Source: CAYIHX01 sp964363305
GTDB taxonomy: Bacteria > Bdellovibrionota > UBA1018
Length of the DNA: 22,438 bases
Assembly: GCA_964363305.1 (NCBI GenBank)
Contig: CAYIHX010000056.1
Location: forward strand, 1-22,438
Direction of reading: 5' to 3'
Each line of letters begins with the position of its first letter. Position 1 is the first letter of the stretch. The notes under the pieces are model-generated. The model saw only the letters and a list, made by a program, of their open reading frames with translations. It did no database searches and was not told the origin of the DNA. The position numbers were made by a program, and so were the translations under genes. Below are positions 21,707 to 22,438 of this stretch, in pieces.

Positions 21707-22357
21707 TTACCCTTCTTTGGGTTCAAACCGGGCTGGCTCGCTGGCAGAATAGCTCGGTGTATCTTTGGCGGCCAGCTCGATACGGGCCAGGGTCGGAAAG
21801 AGATTTTCGACCGGGAGGTCATAGCGGCGCGCATTGTAGAGCTGCGGGATGAGGCAGAAGTCCGCGATGGAGACCGCGTCTCCGACCGAGTAAATTCCTG
21901 AGCTTGAGCGTGCGAGGGTTTCATATGCCGCGAGTCCGTTGCGGATCCAGTGCTGGGCCCAGAGTTTTTTCTCCGTAGCGTCTGAGGAGTGGAGCTCCTG
22001 CACGCCAAGGTTTTGCAGGGGCTGGGTGTCCGCGTTGATGATCTCGGCGAGTTCGCGGACCTTGGCCCGAAGCCAGGGGTCTTTTCCGCCGAGAATCGAC
22101 GGAGCCTGCGGGAATTGTTCATCGAGCCAGTGGCAGATGGCGAGGGATTGCGTGAGAAAGCGGGTTGTTCCTTCGATTTCAATTTCTAGGGCGGGCACGT
22201 AGCCGAGCGGGTTTCGGGTCCGGTGCGTGGGGCTCTCGGCTTCTCCATCGAGCAGGCTGACGGGGATATACTTTGCGGCGATGCCTTTGTGGGCGAGCGC
22301 CCAACGCACGCGCCATGAACTCGATGATCGCCAGTAGTGGTAGAGGGTCAACTTCAT
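21707..22357 (-). CDS. maiA: Maleylacetoacetate isomerase (zeta-class GST)
   Basis: This 216-residue protein converts maleylacetoacetate to fumarylacetoacetate with glutathione as cofactor, in tyrosine and phenylalanine degradation. The catalytic-loop motif SSSSWRVR (11-18) and the zeta-class hallmark INADTQPLQNLGV (107-119) are both present; the usual Cys of SSCSWR is Ser here. The C-terminal helical domain with SIADFCLIPQLYNARR is typical. No other tyrosine-pathway gene is in the window, so a related glutathione-dependent isomerisation is possible. The start at ATG 22357 begins the conserved MKLTLYHYWR. The 81 bases beyond it hold nothing recognised. Confidence 0.9.
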   Translation of the reverse strand: MKLTLYHYWRSSSSWRVRWALAHKGIAAKYIPVSLLDGEAESPTHRTRNPLGYVPALEIEIEGTTRFLTQSLAICHWLDEQFPQAPSILGGKDPWLRAKVRELAEIINADTQPLQNLGVQELHSSDATEKKLWAQHWIRNGLAAYETLARSSSGIYSVGDAVSIADFCLIPQLYNARRYDLPVENLFPTLARIELAAKDTPSYSASEPARFEPKEG

Positions 22358-22438
22358 AGCTCGAGTGTGCGTCGTCTTCTCCGTTTTTTCCAGGCTGGAG
22401 TCGGGCAGTGCGCAGCCCCCTCATACCTCCGTGCTCAA

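Noticed and set aside
1..22438. tRNA genes, rRNA genes, CRISPR arrays, transposases
   Set aside because: No cloverleaf, rRNA-like, regularly spaced repeat or transposase-like sequence was recognised on reading both strands.

Overview
The window looks like the chromosome of a Gram-negative bacterium. Housekeeping genes are GC-rich, there are several signal peptides and one lipobox, and the isoleucyl-tRNA synthetase is the long eukaryote-like type. Nothing fixes the phylum. Hpt/receiver signalling, FN3 lipoproteins and choice-of-anchor-like secreted proteins would suit Bdellovibrionota or another former deltaproteobacterial group, while the TIGR03067 relic is a family I associate with planctomycetes. 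Treat the taxonomy as open.

Left backbone, 1-9772: a truncated Hpt-receiver protein, a secreted protein of unknown role, a membrane-associated metallophosphoesterase, UMP kinase (pyrH), a secreted M28-type metallopeptidase, a secreted P1 (DmpA-type) peptidase on the other strand, and ileS. Right backbone, 15677-22438: a secreted protein with a cysteine-peptidase look, trmO, a large FN3 lipoprotein, and a minus-strand run of maiA (zeta-class GST), an SAM methyltransferase and a cupin.

Accessory region, about 9773-17172: a lower-GC mosaic packed with toxin-antitoxin (TA) modules and debris. In order these are brnT-brnA, a Doc-type toxin with an RHH antitoxin, a TraB/EreA-like secreted protein, a 3' coding remnant, a frameshifted TIGR03067 gene, a TumE-type toxin with an HTH partner, a shrunken second copy of the Doc module, and mazF with an RHH antitoxin. 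Beyond the secreted-protein gene lies a broken RelE/HigB-like toxin with an intact antitoxin. No integrase, transposase, CRISPR array or tRNA was seen.

The main structural finding is that the 3' end of ileS recurs. A 77-bp perfect direct repeat spans the ileS stop codon and reappears 2.3 kb away, behind an internally deleted ileS fragment whose differences from ileS are mostly synonymous. A third fragment at 14731-14818 shares deletion junctions with the second. A hairpin-bearing element from the end of the Doc gene also occurs three times. The region therefore seems to have grown by insertion next to ileS and then by duplication of TA-containing segments, with later erosion by deletion. A second theme is that the first gene of several TA modules has a good sigma70-type promoter whose -10 box lies only 6-9 bases before the start codon, which predicts leaderless or nearly leaderless mRNAs.
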